Assembly: GCA_039818945.1 (NCBI GenBank)
Contig: JBCBSZ010000005.1
Coordinates: 1-64,000, forward strand
Direction: 5' to 3'
DNA length: 64,000 bases
From: JBCBSZ01 sp039818945
GTDB taxonomy: Bacteria; Actinomycetota; Acidimicrobiia; Acidimicrobiales; Poriferisodalaceae
The notes beneath the pieces were generated by a model. It was not told the DNA's origin. It ran no database searches and was given only the letters and a program-made list of their open reading frames with translations. Positions within the stretch are counted from its first letter, which is position 1. The number at the start of each line of letters is the position of its first letter. Below, one piece after another: positions 28,061-35,513 of the stretch. Both the position numbers and the translations under genes were made by a program.

Positions 28061-29407
28061 TCAGCACGCACATTCCAGTGGGATCTCGGTCACCGCGCCA
28101 CTGGGTGGTCCGAGCAGCGAGAGGTCGCCGCCCCCCGGGGCTCGGAGCTGGCCGACCTCCCGACCCGACGCCCGATCGAAGAGCACGACCGAGCCGTCCC
28201 GCCCGAAGCGCAGCTGGCTCCCGTCGGGCGAGGTCGAGAGCCCCGAGACCCGCCGCTCGTGGGCCCACGCAGCGGTGGGGGTCATCTCCTCGCCGACGAG
28301 CTCGAGGATCGACCAGCCGTTCGACACGTACGTGGTGCCGTCGTCGGTCACCGCGATCTGGGCCCGCTCGCGTTCGGTCGCTCGCAGCGCGGGCACGGAT
28401 CGGACGTCGGTGACCTCCATCGACTCGGCGTCGATCCGGGCGACGGTCTGGGTCGAGGGGTCGACCACGGTGAGCTCCGCTCCTGCGGGATCCATGCCCA
28501 AGCCGACCGTCGCCTCGTCGCCGGTGCCGATCGGGACGGGCAAGAAGATGCAGAACGACCACCCCTCGTCGAGGCTCAGTACGTGCACGAACGCCCATCG
28601 GTCCGTGTCCGACCCGGGATCGGCCTCGACGTCGTGGACCGGCTCGGCACCGGCCGGCAACGTGTAGAGCGTGTAGAGGAAGTGGCCGTCGGGATGGATG
28701 GTCTGCTCCCTCGCGACACCTCGCATCTCGGGCTGCAGCTCGACCTGCGGCGTGGCGACGTCGCTGATCTCCCCGGTGGCGAGGTCGAGCTGACGGACGA
28801 AGTAGCGGTCCGGTTCGAGCGGCGGCCAGTACTGGAGGAGGAACAGCGTCGACTCGTCGACCGACAACGTCTCGGGTTCGAAGTTGCCGTCGAGCGTGTG
28901 GTCGATCGGCGGGCGCTCGTCGGTGAAGGCGATCGTGAGCTCGGTCATCGACCGCTGCTCGGGCTCGTAGAGCTCGTGACCCGCCGGGCGTGGTGCCATG
29001 AGCACGACCGCGTCCCCGTCAGCGCTGACGACGCGGACCTCGCGACCCTCCGGGATCGCGGTGGTGCCGGTCACGTCGCCCGTCGCGGGATCGCGGCTCT
29101 GGAGGACCGGACCGTCGCCGGTCACCGCGGTCGTGAACAACGCCGACCGGTCCGGTGTGACGACCCCGTCGTCGACCTCGAAGACGACCGATCCGGCGGC
29201 CGGGTCGAGCAGCGACACGGTGCCGGCGTCGTCGACGACGAGGAGCCGATCGTCCACGCCGTCCTCGCCGAGCGCGGCGTTGACGCCCGCGACACCGACG
29301 ACCACGGCGATGACCAGTCCGACGACCGCGATCCAACGAGATGCAGCACGTCGCGAGCTCGCGACCTCGGTCGAGCTCCGGTGCTCGTCGACAGTGGCGT
29401 CGTCCAC
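28061..29407 (-). CDS. Membrane-anchored propeller-like protein of unknown function
   Basis: A 448-residue protein with a short cytoplasmic N-terminus, one membrane helix (about 25-45, WIAVVGLVIAVVVGVAGV) and a large outer part with repeating strands like DRLLVVDDAGTVSLLDPA and RVSGLSTSPDGSQLRFGRD, suggesting a YVTN/WD40-type beta-propeller. It ends LECAC. The GTG at 29407 follows GAGGGGAGG. It stops 40 bp before the sigma gene on the same strand; it may belong to that unit or be separate. Confidence 0.6.
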   Translation of the reverse strand: MDDATVDEHRSSTEVASSRRAASRWIAVVGLVIAVVVGVAGVNAALGEDGVDDRLLVVDDAGTVSLLDPAAGSVVFEVDDGVVTPDRSALFTTAVTGDGPVLQSRDPATGDVTGTTAIPEGREVRVVSADGDAVVLMAPRPAGHELYEPEQRSMTELTIAFTDERPPIDHTLDGNFEPETLSVDESTLFLLQYWPPLEPDRYFVRQLDLATGEISDVATPQVELQPEMRGVAREQTIHPDGHFLYTLYTLPAGAEPVHDVEADPGSDTDRWAFVHVLSLDEGWSFCIFLPVPIGTGDEATVGLGMDPAGAELTVVDPSTQTVARIDAESMEVTDVRSVPALRATERERAQIAVTDDGTTYVSNGWSILELVGEEMTPTAAWAHERRVSGLSTSPDGSQLRFGRDGSVVLFDRASGREVGQLRAPGGGDLSLLGPPSGAVTEIPLECAC

Positions 29408-29486
29408 GGCTGGCCTCCCCTCACCAACCGATCAGACGACGCGATCCCGACCGCGGTTCAACGGGCTGGGCCGAGCGTCCGAGAGG

Positions 29487-29954
29487 TCAGAGCGGGTCCG
29501 CTCCGTCGGTCTGGATCTCTCGGAGCTGGGTGGCGACCTGCATGGCGACGCCGACGAAGGCGCGGAGGGCCTCGGCGTCGAGGACGGTGCCCTCGGTCAG
29601 CGCGGCGTCGAGGTCGGTGATCCGAGCTCGGGCCTCCTCGAGGAGCTCGTGGCCGGCGGGGGTCACGCGCAGGGCGGCAGACCGCCCCTGGCCCGGCGCC
29701 TCGATCGAGACCGCGCCGAGCTCGGCGAGCTGGGCGATCGTGGCCCGCATGCTCTGGCTGGTGACCTGGGCCCGCCGGGCGAGATCGCTGTAGGAGAGCT
29801 CCGGTCGGTGCACCAGGTGCCCGAGCGCTCCGAGATGGCGCAGGGTGATGTCGAGGGGTGCGATCCGGTCCTCGATCGCCTCGCGGAGCCGTTGACCGAT
29901 CGCGGCGAGCGTCATCGACGGGCTCGCGAGCAACGGTGCTGCCGGTTCAGCCAC
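29487..29954 (-). CDS. MarR-family transcriptional regulator
   Basis: A 155-residue winged-helix regulator: LSYSDLARRAQVTSQSMRAT (helix-turn-helix, about 54-73), followed by the wing RSAALRVTPAG. The GTG at 29954 is 24 bp from the edge of a perfect 23-nt palindrome (29979-30001) in the gap shared with the divergent membrane-protein operon. Autoregulation and control of that operon are strongly suggested. The ligand is unknown. Confidence 0.88.
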   Translation of the reverse strand: MAEPAAPLLASPSMTLAAIGQRLREAIEDRIAPLDITLRHLGALGHLVHRPELSYSDLARRAQVTSQSMRATIAQLAELGAVSIEAPGQGRSAALRVTPAGHELLEEARARITDLDAALTEGTVLDAEALRAFVGVAMQVATQLREIQTDGADPL

Positions 29955-29978
29955 GGCCGGACCCTACTCCCAGCATCC

Positions 29979-30001
29979 GACTTGTAGTCAGACTACAAGT
30001 C
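29979..30001. promoter_or_regulatory. MarR operator, perfect 11-bp inverted repeat
   Basis: Arms GACTTGTAGTC (29979-29989) and GACTACAAGTC (29991-30001) are exact reverse complements around a single A at 29990. The site fills much of the 54-bp gap between marR (start 29954) and the membrane protein gene (start 30009). The core TTGTAGTC/GACTACAA is like operators described for MarR-type repressors. Binding here would block promoters in both directions. Confidence 0.85.
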
Positions 30002-30008
30002 AGGTTGA

Positions 30009-30449
30009 ATGTCGCCGATGTCCACCTCGGAGCTCCTGCTCGTCGCTCACGTCTTCCTGGCTATCCTCTCGATCGGCCCGACGACCGTCGCCGGATCGGC
30101 CTTCCCGCGACACGCGGCAGCGGCCGAGCCAGGGGACCGGCGGGCCGCGCTGCGCCTGCATCGGATCTGCCGCCAGTACGGAACGTTGACGATCGGCGTC
30201 GGCGCCGCCGGCGCGGCGCTCGTCGCCGAGCTCGGCGTGTGGAGCGAGGTCTGGGTCCAGGCCGCCATCGGGACCTACCTCGCCGGTCTGCTCGTGCTGT
30301 TCGTCGGCGTCCTGCCGCTGCAACGGCGCCTGCTCGCCTCGGACGAGGCCGGCCACGATCGGGCGGAGGTCGGCCGGCTGCACGGGGTGACCGGCCTGTA
30401 CTCGCTGACGTGGTCGGCGACGCTCGTGCTGATGATCGTCAAGCCGTGA
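30009..30449 (+). CDS. Four-helix integral membrane protein (DUF2269-like)
   Basis: A 146-residue membrane protein with four hydrophobic helices and an ending VLMIVKP similar to the protein at 12989-13435. The ATG at 30009 is only 7 bp from the MarR operator, so the mRNA leader must be very short; a second ATG at 30018 is possible. The gene is the first of a two-gene unit with a DUF3817 protein (GTGA overlap), probably repressed by the divergent MarR. Function unknown; a transport or stress role is a guess. Confidence 0.72.
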   Translation: MSPMSTSELLLVAHVFLAILSIGPTTVAGSAFPRHAAAAEPGDRRAALRLHRICRQYGTLTIGVGAAGAALVAELGVWSEVWVQAAIGTYLAGLLVLFVGVLPLQRRLLASDEAGHDRAEVGRLHGVTGLYSLTWSATLVLMIVKP

Positions 30450-30751
30450 CGGTCCGGCGCACCTTCGTCGCCGTCGCAGCGATCGAGGCGACGACGTTGC
30501 TCGTGCTCGTCGCCGCCGTCATCTCGTATCGAGTGTTCGACGGACCCGACCTCACGGCGACGGTCGGTCCGATCCACGGGGTCGCGTTCCTGGCCTACTT
30601 CGCCGTCGTCGTGTCGATGCGCGAGCACCACGACTGGAGCGCCGGACGAACCTTCGCGGTCCTCGTCGCAGCGGTCGTCCCCGGTGGGGGCTACGTCGTC
30701 GCCCATCGTCTCGCCGCATCGGGAGCCGAGGGATCGGACCGGACACCGTGA
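30446..30751 (+). CDS. DUF3817 family membrane protein
   Basis: A 101-residue protein with three membrane helices and the family motif GPIHGVAFLAYFAVV (about residues 42-56). DUF3817 proteins are small actinobacterial membrane proteins of unknown role. The GTG at 30446 overlaps the preceding TGA, so translation is coupled. It ends 15 bp before the convergent DUF72 gene. Confidence 0.75.
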   Translation: MTVRRTFVAVAAIEATTLLVLVAAVISYRVFDGPDLTATVGPIHGVAFLAYFAVVVSMREHHDWSAGRTFAVLVAAVVPGGGYVVAHRLAASGAEGSDRTP

Positions 30752-30766
30752 CCGACTCCCATCGCT

Positions 30767-31633
30767 TCAGAACAGTTCGAGCTGGTCCCTGACCGGGAGG
30801 GGTTCGGGCAGCGGGGCGAGCTCGGGGAGCTCACGACGGACGGCGTCGTGGAAGCGGCGGGCGAGCACCGGTGCGTCGACGTTGTCCGGCGTGTGGAGGA
30901 ACACGATCGGTGAGCGGCCCTCGCCGAGCCACTCCGCGACCTTGGTGACCCACGGCGCCCAGAAGCCCTCGGTCGCCTCGAGGTCGCGCTGACCGATGAT
31001 GCGCACGATCGGCTGCCAGCTCGTCGCGATGGGCCGCACCGTGAGCCGCGGCTTGCGCTCGAACGCCTCGATCTCCTCCGGCGTCTCGCGCGGCCCGGCG
31101 AACAGCGCCCGGGTGTCGATGATGATCCGGTCGGTCCCGGTGCGATGGAGGAGCTCGTCGAGGCGGCGCTGCTCGGCGCTGCCGTCGTGGAAGGCGGGGT
31201 GGCGCACCTCGACGGCCCACGGCAGATCGGCGGGCACCGCGGCGAGGAACGAGTCCAGGGCCCCGAGGTCGTCGGGCCCGAACGACGGCGGGAGCTGGAT
31301 CGAGATCGGACCGAGTCGGTCACCCAGCCCGGCCAGCCGCTCGACGGCCGGCGTCAGGGTCGCGGTGTCGACGCGGAGGCGACGGTCGTGGGTGATCTCG
31401 CGGGGCAGCTTGCACACGAACCGGAAGTCGGCGTCCACGGCGCCACGCCACCGATCGACCGTGTCGGCGTCGGGCAGCGCGTAGAAGGTCGTGTTGCCCT
31501 CGACCGCCGTGCACAGGCGGGCGTAGGGCGTCAGCTCACCACCGACCGGTGTGGAGGCGGGCAGGAGTCGGCCGACCCACGCCCGGTGGGCCCACATCGC
31601 ACACCCGACCCGCAGGACGGGTGTGCCGCTCAC
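30767..31633 (-). CDS. DUF72 family TIM-barrel protein
   Basis: A 288-residue DUF72 protein: VGCAMWAHRAWVGRLLP at the start, EGNTTFYALP, FRFVCKLPREITHDRRL, the WAVEVRHPAFHD segment and ATEGFWAPWVTKVAEWLGEG. Members are widespread and uncharacterised; the fold is TIM-barrel-like. The first motif usually reads GTSGW in the family, here VGCAMW. GTG start at 31633. It lies 10 bp upstream of nothing obvious and shares its direction with the ferredoxin gene before it. Confidence 0.8.
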   Translation of the reverse strand: MSGTPVLRVGCAMWAHRAWVGRLLPASTPVGGELTPYARLCTAVEGNTTFYALPDADTVDRWRGAVDADFRFVCKLPREITHDRRLRVDTATLTPAVERLAGLGDRLGPISIQLPPSFGPDDLGALDSFLAAVPADLPWAVEVRHPAFHDGSAEQRRLDELLHRTGTDRIIIDTRALFAGPRETPEEIEAFERKPRLTVRPIATSWQPIVRIIGQRDLEATEGFWAPWVTKVAEWLGEGRSPIVFLHTPDNVDAPVLARRFHDAVRRELPELAPLPEPLPVRDQLELF

Positions 31634-31643
31634 GATCGAGGGG

Positions 31644-31886
31644 CTAGGACGCCTCGATGAAGATGCACTCGCCGGGGCACTCCTCGGCGGACTCGATCAC
31701 GCCGTCGAGCTCGCCGTCTGGCACGGGCACGATGCCCTGGGGGCCGCCGGGATCGCTCTTCACGTCGTCGCCGGCCTTGACGTACGCGAGACCGTCGTCG
31801 AGCAGCGTGAACACGGCGGGAGAGATCTCGACGCAGATCCCGTCGCCGGTGCAGAGGTCCTGATCGATCCAGACGTTGTAGCTCAC
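31644..31886 (-). CDS. Small ferredoxin with Asp in the second cluster-ligand position
   Basis: An 80-residue ferredoxin, MSYNVWIDQDLCTGDGICVE with CPGEC near the end. The cluster motif reads C-T-G-D-G-I-C: an aspartate takes the place of the second cysteine, as in Pyrococcus furiosus ferredoxin (CIGDAIC). The remaining ligand is in EECPGECIF. It may carry a [3Fe-4S] cluster or an Asp-ligated [4Fe-4S] cluster. Such ferredoxins commonly feed actinobacterial P450s, and one P450 is at 20637. The GTG at 31886 follows ATGGAG with 6-nt spacing. Confidence 0.85.
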   Translation of the reverse strand: MSYNVWIDQDLCTGDGICVEISPAVFTLLDDGLAYVKAGDDVKSDPGGPQGIVPVPDGELDGVIESAEECPGECIFIEAS

Positions 31887-31920
31887 GGATGCTCCATCGT
31901 TGGGGGAGACTGGAGGGGAA

Positions 31921-32310
31921 CTAGCTTGCGTCGATCGCCGCGACGAGCGGGCCGACGCAGTCTCGGAGGGACAGGATGCCCAACCGGTCACCATCTTGCA
32001 CCACGAGATGACGGATCCCGTGATCGAGCATGCGACGGGTCGCGACGGAGACGCTCTCGTCGGCATCGACGGTGACCAGCTCGCGGCTCATGATGTCGGT
32101 GACCCAGGTGTCGATCTCGCCGGAGGCGACGCCGCGCACGATGTCGCGCTCGGTGAGGACGGCGACGGAGCCGCTGCGGCGGTGGACGAGCACCGCGTCG
32201 TAGTCGGCGGCCATCAGCAGTTGGGCGACCTCGGTCATGCCGTCGCCCGGCGCGGCCGTCGGCCGATCGAAATCGGTCAGCTCTCTGATGACGTCGCTCA
32301 GGCCGCTCAC
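31921..32310 (-). CDS. Two-CBS-domain protein
   Basis: A 129-residue protein made of a tandem CBS pair: the first ends AVLVHRRSGSVAVLTERDIV, the second TRRMLDHGIRHLVVQDGDRL with GILSLRD. CBS pairs bind adenine nucleotides and modulate partner proteins. The GTG at 32310 starts only 9 bp from the divergent lipoprotein start at 32320, so at least one promoter must lie inside the other gene, or a start is misplaced; an in-frame upstream extension is not supported by similarity. Confidence 0.8.
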   Translation of the reverse strand: MSGLSDVIRELTDFDRPTAAPGDGMTEVAQLLMAADYDAVLVHRRSGSVAVLTERDIVRGVASGEIDTWVTDIMSRELVTVDADESVSVATRRMLDHGIRHLVVQDGDRLGILSLRDCVGPLVAAIDAS

Positions 32311-32319
32311 GGTGACAGC

Positions 32320-32952
32320 ATGGCGCCTGTGCCCGTTCGCCTGCCACCCGTCGGCCGGCGCCGTTCCCTGATCGCTCTGCTGCTCGGTCTCGCCTTCCTC
32401 GCCGCCGCGTGCGGAGGTGGTGGTGAGACCGAACGCGACAGCGCCGAGGGGACCGAGGGTGCCCAGCTGCCCCAACCGCCGCCGAGTGGTCCACCGTCGG
32501 ATCCGGTGCCCGGCGACGACGCCGACGTGGCCGCCGGCGACGTCGGTCCCCCGCTGCGCTCCGCCGGTGGTCGGGCCACGGTGGCGCTCGCGGATGGTCG
32601 GGTGTTCGAGCTCGACGGCGTCCGCTGTGGCCTGTCCCCGGAGGCCACCGGGCGCGACTCGGTGCTGTTCAACGCCGCCCGGGTCGAGGAGTCGCCCTAC
32701 CTCGACGTGAGCCGCCTCGACGTCGGCTCCGGTCCCATCGACTCGGTCAACCTCTACATCACCGAGGACTTCGTGACGTACGACCTCTACCTCGAGGCGT
32801 CGTCGCTGCTCGGCAACGACGTGAGCTTCCTCGACCTCGAGGACGACCAGCAGGTCATCCGAGCCGACGCGGTCTTCTTCGAGGGTGACTCGGAGGGCTT
32901 CACCAACCCGGCCGACGAGGGCATCCGCGGGACGCTCGAGGTGCGCTGCTGA
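32320..32952 (+). CDS. Lipoprotein of unknown function
   Basis: A 210-residue protein with an Arg-rich N-terminus, hydrophobic stretch and lipobox LAAAC (about residues 26-30), then a Pro/Gly/Asp linker and a folded domain containing LADGRVFELDGVRCGLSPEA and SVNLYITEDFVTYDLYLEAS, ending LEVRC. The two outer cysteines may form a disulfide. No family was recognised. The ATG at 32320 leaves a 9-bp gap to the divergent CBS gene. Confidence 0.65.
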   Translation: MAPVPVRLPPVGRRRSLIALLLGLAFLAAACGGGGETERDSAEGTEGAQLPQPPPSGPPSDPVPGDDADVAAGDVGPPLRSAGGRATVALADGRVFELDGVRCGLSPEATGRDSVLFNAARVEESPYLDVSRLDVGSGPIDSVNLYITEDFVTYDLYLEASSLLGNDVSFLDLEDDQQVIRADAVFFEGDSEGFTNPADEGIRGTLEVRC

Positions 32953-32956
32953 CCGG

Positions 32957-33619
32957 TCAGCCGGTGCGCTCGTAGGTCCAGCGCTCGGTCATCACCAGCC
33001 GGTGCCGAGGACCCGGCGCCGACGGGTCGCCGTCGCCGTACCCGACGTCGCCGTGCCACAGCAGCGTGCGCGGTCCGTCGTGCCGGGCGATCTGGGATCG
33101 GAACACCTCCGGCTCGTGGGGATGGGCTAGCGCGCCCGCCGCCGAGGGGAAGGCACCGAGCTGGTGCAGCGTGACGACGGTCGGTGGCGCCAGCTCGATC
33201 TCGCCGCCGTCCCGGGCGGACAACGCCTCGCCCGGCGCGAACCACCGGTGCTCGCGCACCTCGCCGTCGTCGATCCGCACCTCCTGGCCGTCGGCCGGAG
33301 CCAGGAAGAACCAGGTGGCGAAGCGGCGCCCGGCCCGCGGGGGAGGCGACCAGTGCGACAGGTGGACGAGGTCGTCGACGGAGAGCCGCAGCCCGGCCTC
33401 CTCGTCGGCCTCGCGCACCGCAGCCCGCCGGGCGGCGGTGCCCTCGTCCGCGGCATCCTCGAGGTCGACGTCGTCGATCCGGCCGCCGGGGAAGACCCAC
33501 ATCCCGCCGAAGGACCGCAGCTCGTCGGACCGTCGCAGCAGCAGCGCTTCGAGCCCGCCGGGACCCTCTCGCAGGGGGATGACCGTGGCTGCGGCGATGG
33601 CCGCCTCGTCGTCGCTCAC
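32957..33619 (-). CDS. NUDIX hydrolase
   Basis: A 220-residue NUDIX protein. The box runs from GGMWVFPGGRIDDVDLEDAA through AAVREADEEAGL, with READEEAG as the catalytic core and a longer spacer before it than in MutT, as in NUDT7/NUDT19-type CoA or acyl-CoA hydrolases. The substrate is therefore uncertain. The GTG at 33619 overlaps the histidine kinase stop (GTGA), making it the third gene of the two-component operon. Confidence 0.82.
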   Translation of the reverse strand: MSDDEAAIAAATVIPLREGPGGLEALLLRRSDELRSFGGMWVFPGGRIDDVDLEDAADEGTAARRAAVREADEEAGLRLSVDDLVHLSHWSPPPRAGRRFATWFFLAPADGQEVRIDDGEVREHRWFAPGEALSARDGGEIELAPPTVVTLHQLGAFPSAAGALAHPHEPEVFRSQIARHDGPRTLLWHGDVGYGDGDPSAPGPRHRLVMTERWTYERTG

Positions 33620-34707
33620 AAGCGGACGGTAACGCTCCCACCCGGTCCGGGTCGCGCTGCGATGGCGCCGCCGTGGGCCTCGACCACGCCGCGGGCGATG
33701 GCCAACCCGAGGCCCTCGGCCCCCGGGCGGGTGCTGCCGCCGCCGCTGACCGACGGCTCGAAGGCCTCCTCGACCATCGCCTGCGGGAACCCGGGACCCT
33801 CGTCGAGGACCTCGATCTCGGCCCGACCCTGACCGTCGCTGCACAGGCGTACCTCGACGGTCCCGCCGGTCGGGGTGTGGCGGATGGCGTTGTCGAGCAG
33901 GTTCCGCAGGACCCGGCCGACCTGGTCCGGGTCGACCTCGGCGATGACCGGGCCGGTGATGTCGGCGGAGAGCGAGACGTCGCGGTTGGTGGCGACCGGC
34001 GTGGCGAGCGCGATGGCGTCGTCGACGAGCTCGGCGAGGTCGAGGCGCTCCATGTGCAGCTCGAGCGTGCCCGCCTCGACGCGGGCGAGGACGATCAGAT
34101 CGCCGAGGAGTCGCTGGAGGGTGGCGACCTGGCGGTGGACGGCTTCGGGAGCCTCGTCGGGCGGGAGCACGCCGTCCCCGATCGCCTCGGCCGTGGCGAG
34201 GAGTGCCTGCAGCGGCGTCCGGAGGTCGTGGGCCAGCCCGTCGACGAGGTGCCGTCGCTCGGCGGCGATCGCACCGCGCTCGATCTCGGCCCGCTCGAGA
34301 TCGGCGACCAATCCGTCGAGCTCGGCCGCGAGGCGACCGACCTCGTCGTCGCGGACGATGCCGGTGCGACAGCCGCGGTCGCCCCCGGCCACCGCGTGGG
34401 TGGTGGTGCGCAGCTGCTCGAGGTCGTCGGCCAGCGGACGGCCGAGTCGCACGGCGGTCCACGCCGCGGCGACAGCGACCGATGCGAGCAGGGTCATCAG
34501 GTAGAAGGTGTCGTCGTCCTGGAAGGCCATCATCGACGTGGCGACGAGCCCGGCGATCACGCCCAACAGCGGCCCGATCAGGCCGATGGCGAGGAGCGAC
34601 CGCCGCACGGAGAGCCGCCGCACCATGGGCGGCGCGACGGCGGCGGCCAGGAGGGAGAGCCCGGCGATCGTCGCCAGGAACGTGAGGATCCCCGGTCCGG
34701 ACTGCAT
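33616..34707 (-). CDS. Sensor histidine kinase
   Basis: A 363-residue membrane kinase with two or three N-terminal helices (about 5-60 and 70-90), a HAMP-like linker, the phosphoacceptor box HLVDGLAHDLRTPLQALLAT with H in AHDLRTP, and the ATPase motifs LRNLLDNAIRHTP (N box), DEGPGFP (G1) and GLGLAIARGVVEAHGG (G2). Its ATG at 34707 shares one base with the response regulator stop (TGATG). The short outer region suggests it senses a membrane signal. It pairs with the regulator upstream. Confidence 0.92.
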   Translation of the reverse strand: MQSGPGILTFLATIAGLSLLAAAVAPPMVRRLSVRRSLLAIGLIGPLLGVIAGLVATSMMAFQDDDTFYLMTLLASVAVAAAWTAVRLGRPLADDLEQLRTTTHAVAGGDRGCRTGIVRDDEVGRLAAELDGLVADLERAEIERGAIAAERRHLVDGLAHDLRTPLQALLATAEAIGDGVLPPDEAPEAVHRQVATLQRLLGDLIVLARVEAGTLELHMERLDLAELVDDAIALATPVATNRDVSLSADITGPVIAEVDPDQVGRVLRNLLDNAIRHTPTGGTVEVRLCSDGQGRAEIEVLDEGPGFPQAMVEEAFEPSVSGGGSTRPGAEGLGLAIARGVVEAHGGAIAARPGPGGSVTVRL

Positions 34708-35396
34708 CACGGGTCGAACCGATAGCCGACGCCGTACACCGTGATGAGGTGACGCGGCTCGGTCGGGTCGGGCTCGATGCGGTTGCGGAGCCGGCGGACG
34801 TGGACGGTGACCGTGGACGGGTCCTGCCACTCGGGGGAGGAGCCCCACACCTCCCGGAGCAGGTCGGCGCGGGAGAACGCGACGCCGGGGCGCTGGGCGA
34901 TGTGGGCGAGCAGGTCGAACTCGCGCGGCGGCACCTCGATCTCGGCCCCGTCGAGCACCACCCGCCGGGCGCCGAGGTCGATGCTGAGGCCACCGAACTC
35001 CAGGGCTTCCGAGGGCACGTCGCGCTGCACCCGGCGCAGCACCGCCCGCACCCGGGCGACGATCTCCCTCGTCGAGACGGGCTTCACGACGTAGTCGTCG
35101 GCGCCGAGCTCGAGGCCCTGGACCCGGTCGGCATCGCGGCCCCGAGCGGTCAGGACGATGACGGGCACGTCGGCACCCGCCGACCGGAGCCGCTGGAGGA
35201 TCTCGAAGCCGTCGATCCCCGGGAGGCCGAGGTCGAGCAGGACGAGGTCGGGGAGCTGGGTGGCCAGCTCCTTGGCCGCCGTCGAGCCGTCGGCCGCCAC
35301 CCTGACCTGGTAGCCGTCACGGCGCAGCGCCTCGGAGACCAGCTCACGGACCTGCGTCTCGTCCTCGACGACGAGGACCTCGGCGGGCAGTGCCAT
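34707..35396 (-). CDS. OmpR-family response regulator
   Basis: A 229-residue regulator: receiver domain with VLVVEDETQVRELVSEAL, phosphorylated Asp in PDLVLLDLGLPG, Thr in VIVLTARG and Lys in DDYVVKPVS; winged-helix output domain ending ITVYGVGYRFDP. The ATG at 35396 opens MALPAEVLVVEDE, the normal beginning; an upstream ATG at 35450 would add 18 residues and has no ribosome site. It is the first gene of the regulator-kinase-NUDIX operon. Target promoters are unknown. Confidence 0.93.
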   Translation of the reverse strand: MALPAEVLVVEDETQVRELVSEALRRDGYQVRVAADGSTAAKELATQLPDLVLLDLGLPGIDGFEILQRLRSAGADVPVIVLTARGRDADRVQGLELGADDYVVKPVSTREIVARVRAVLRRVQRDVPSEALEFGGLSIDLGARRVVLDGAEIEVPPREFDLLAHIAQRPGVAFSRADLLREVWGSSPEWQDPSTVTVHVRRLRNRIEPDPTEPRHLITVYGVGYRFDP

Positions 35397-35513
35397 CTCC
35401 GAGACGGTATCGCCTGCCTGGTCCGAGAACGTCGCCGCGCCGGTGGTCATGAGGAGGAGAACCGCCCGCCGAGGCCCGGCCGTCCCCGTCGACGCCGGGA
35501 GTTCAGCGTTCGT

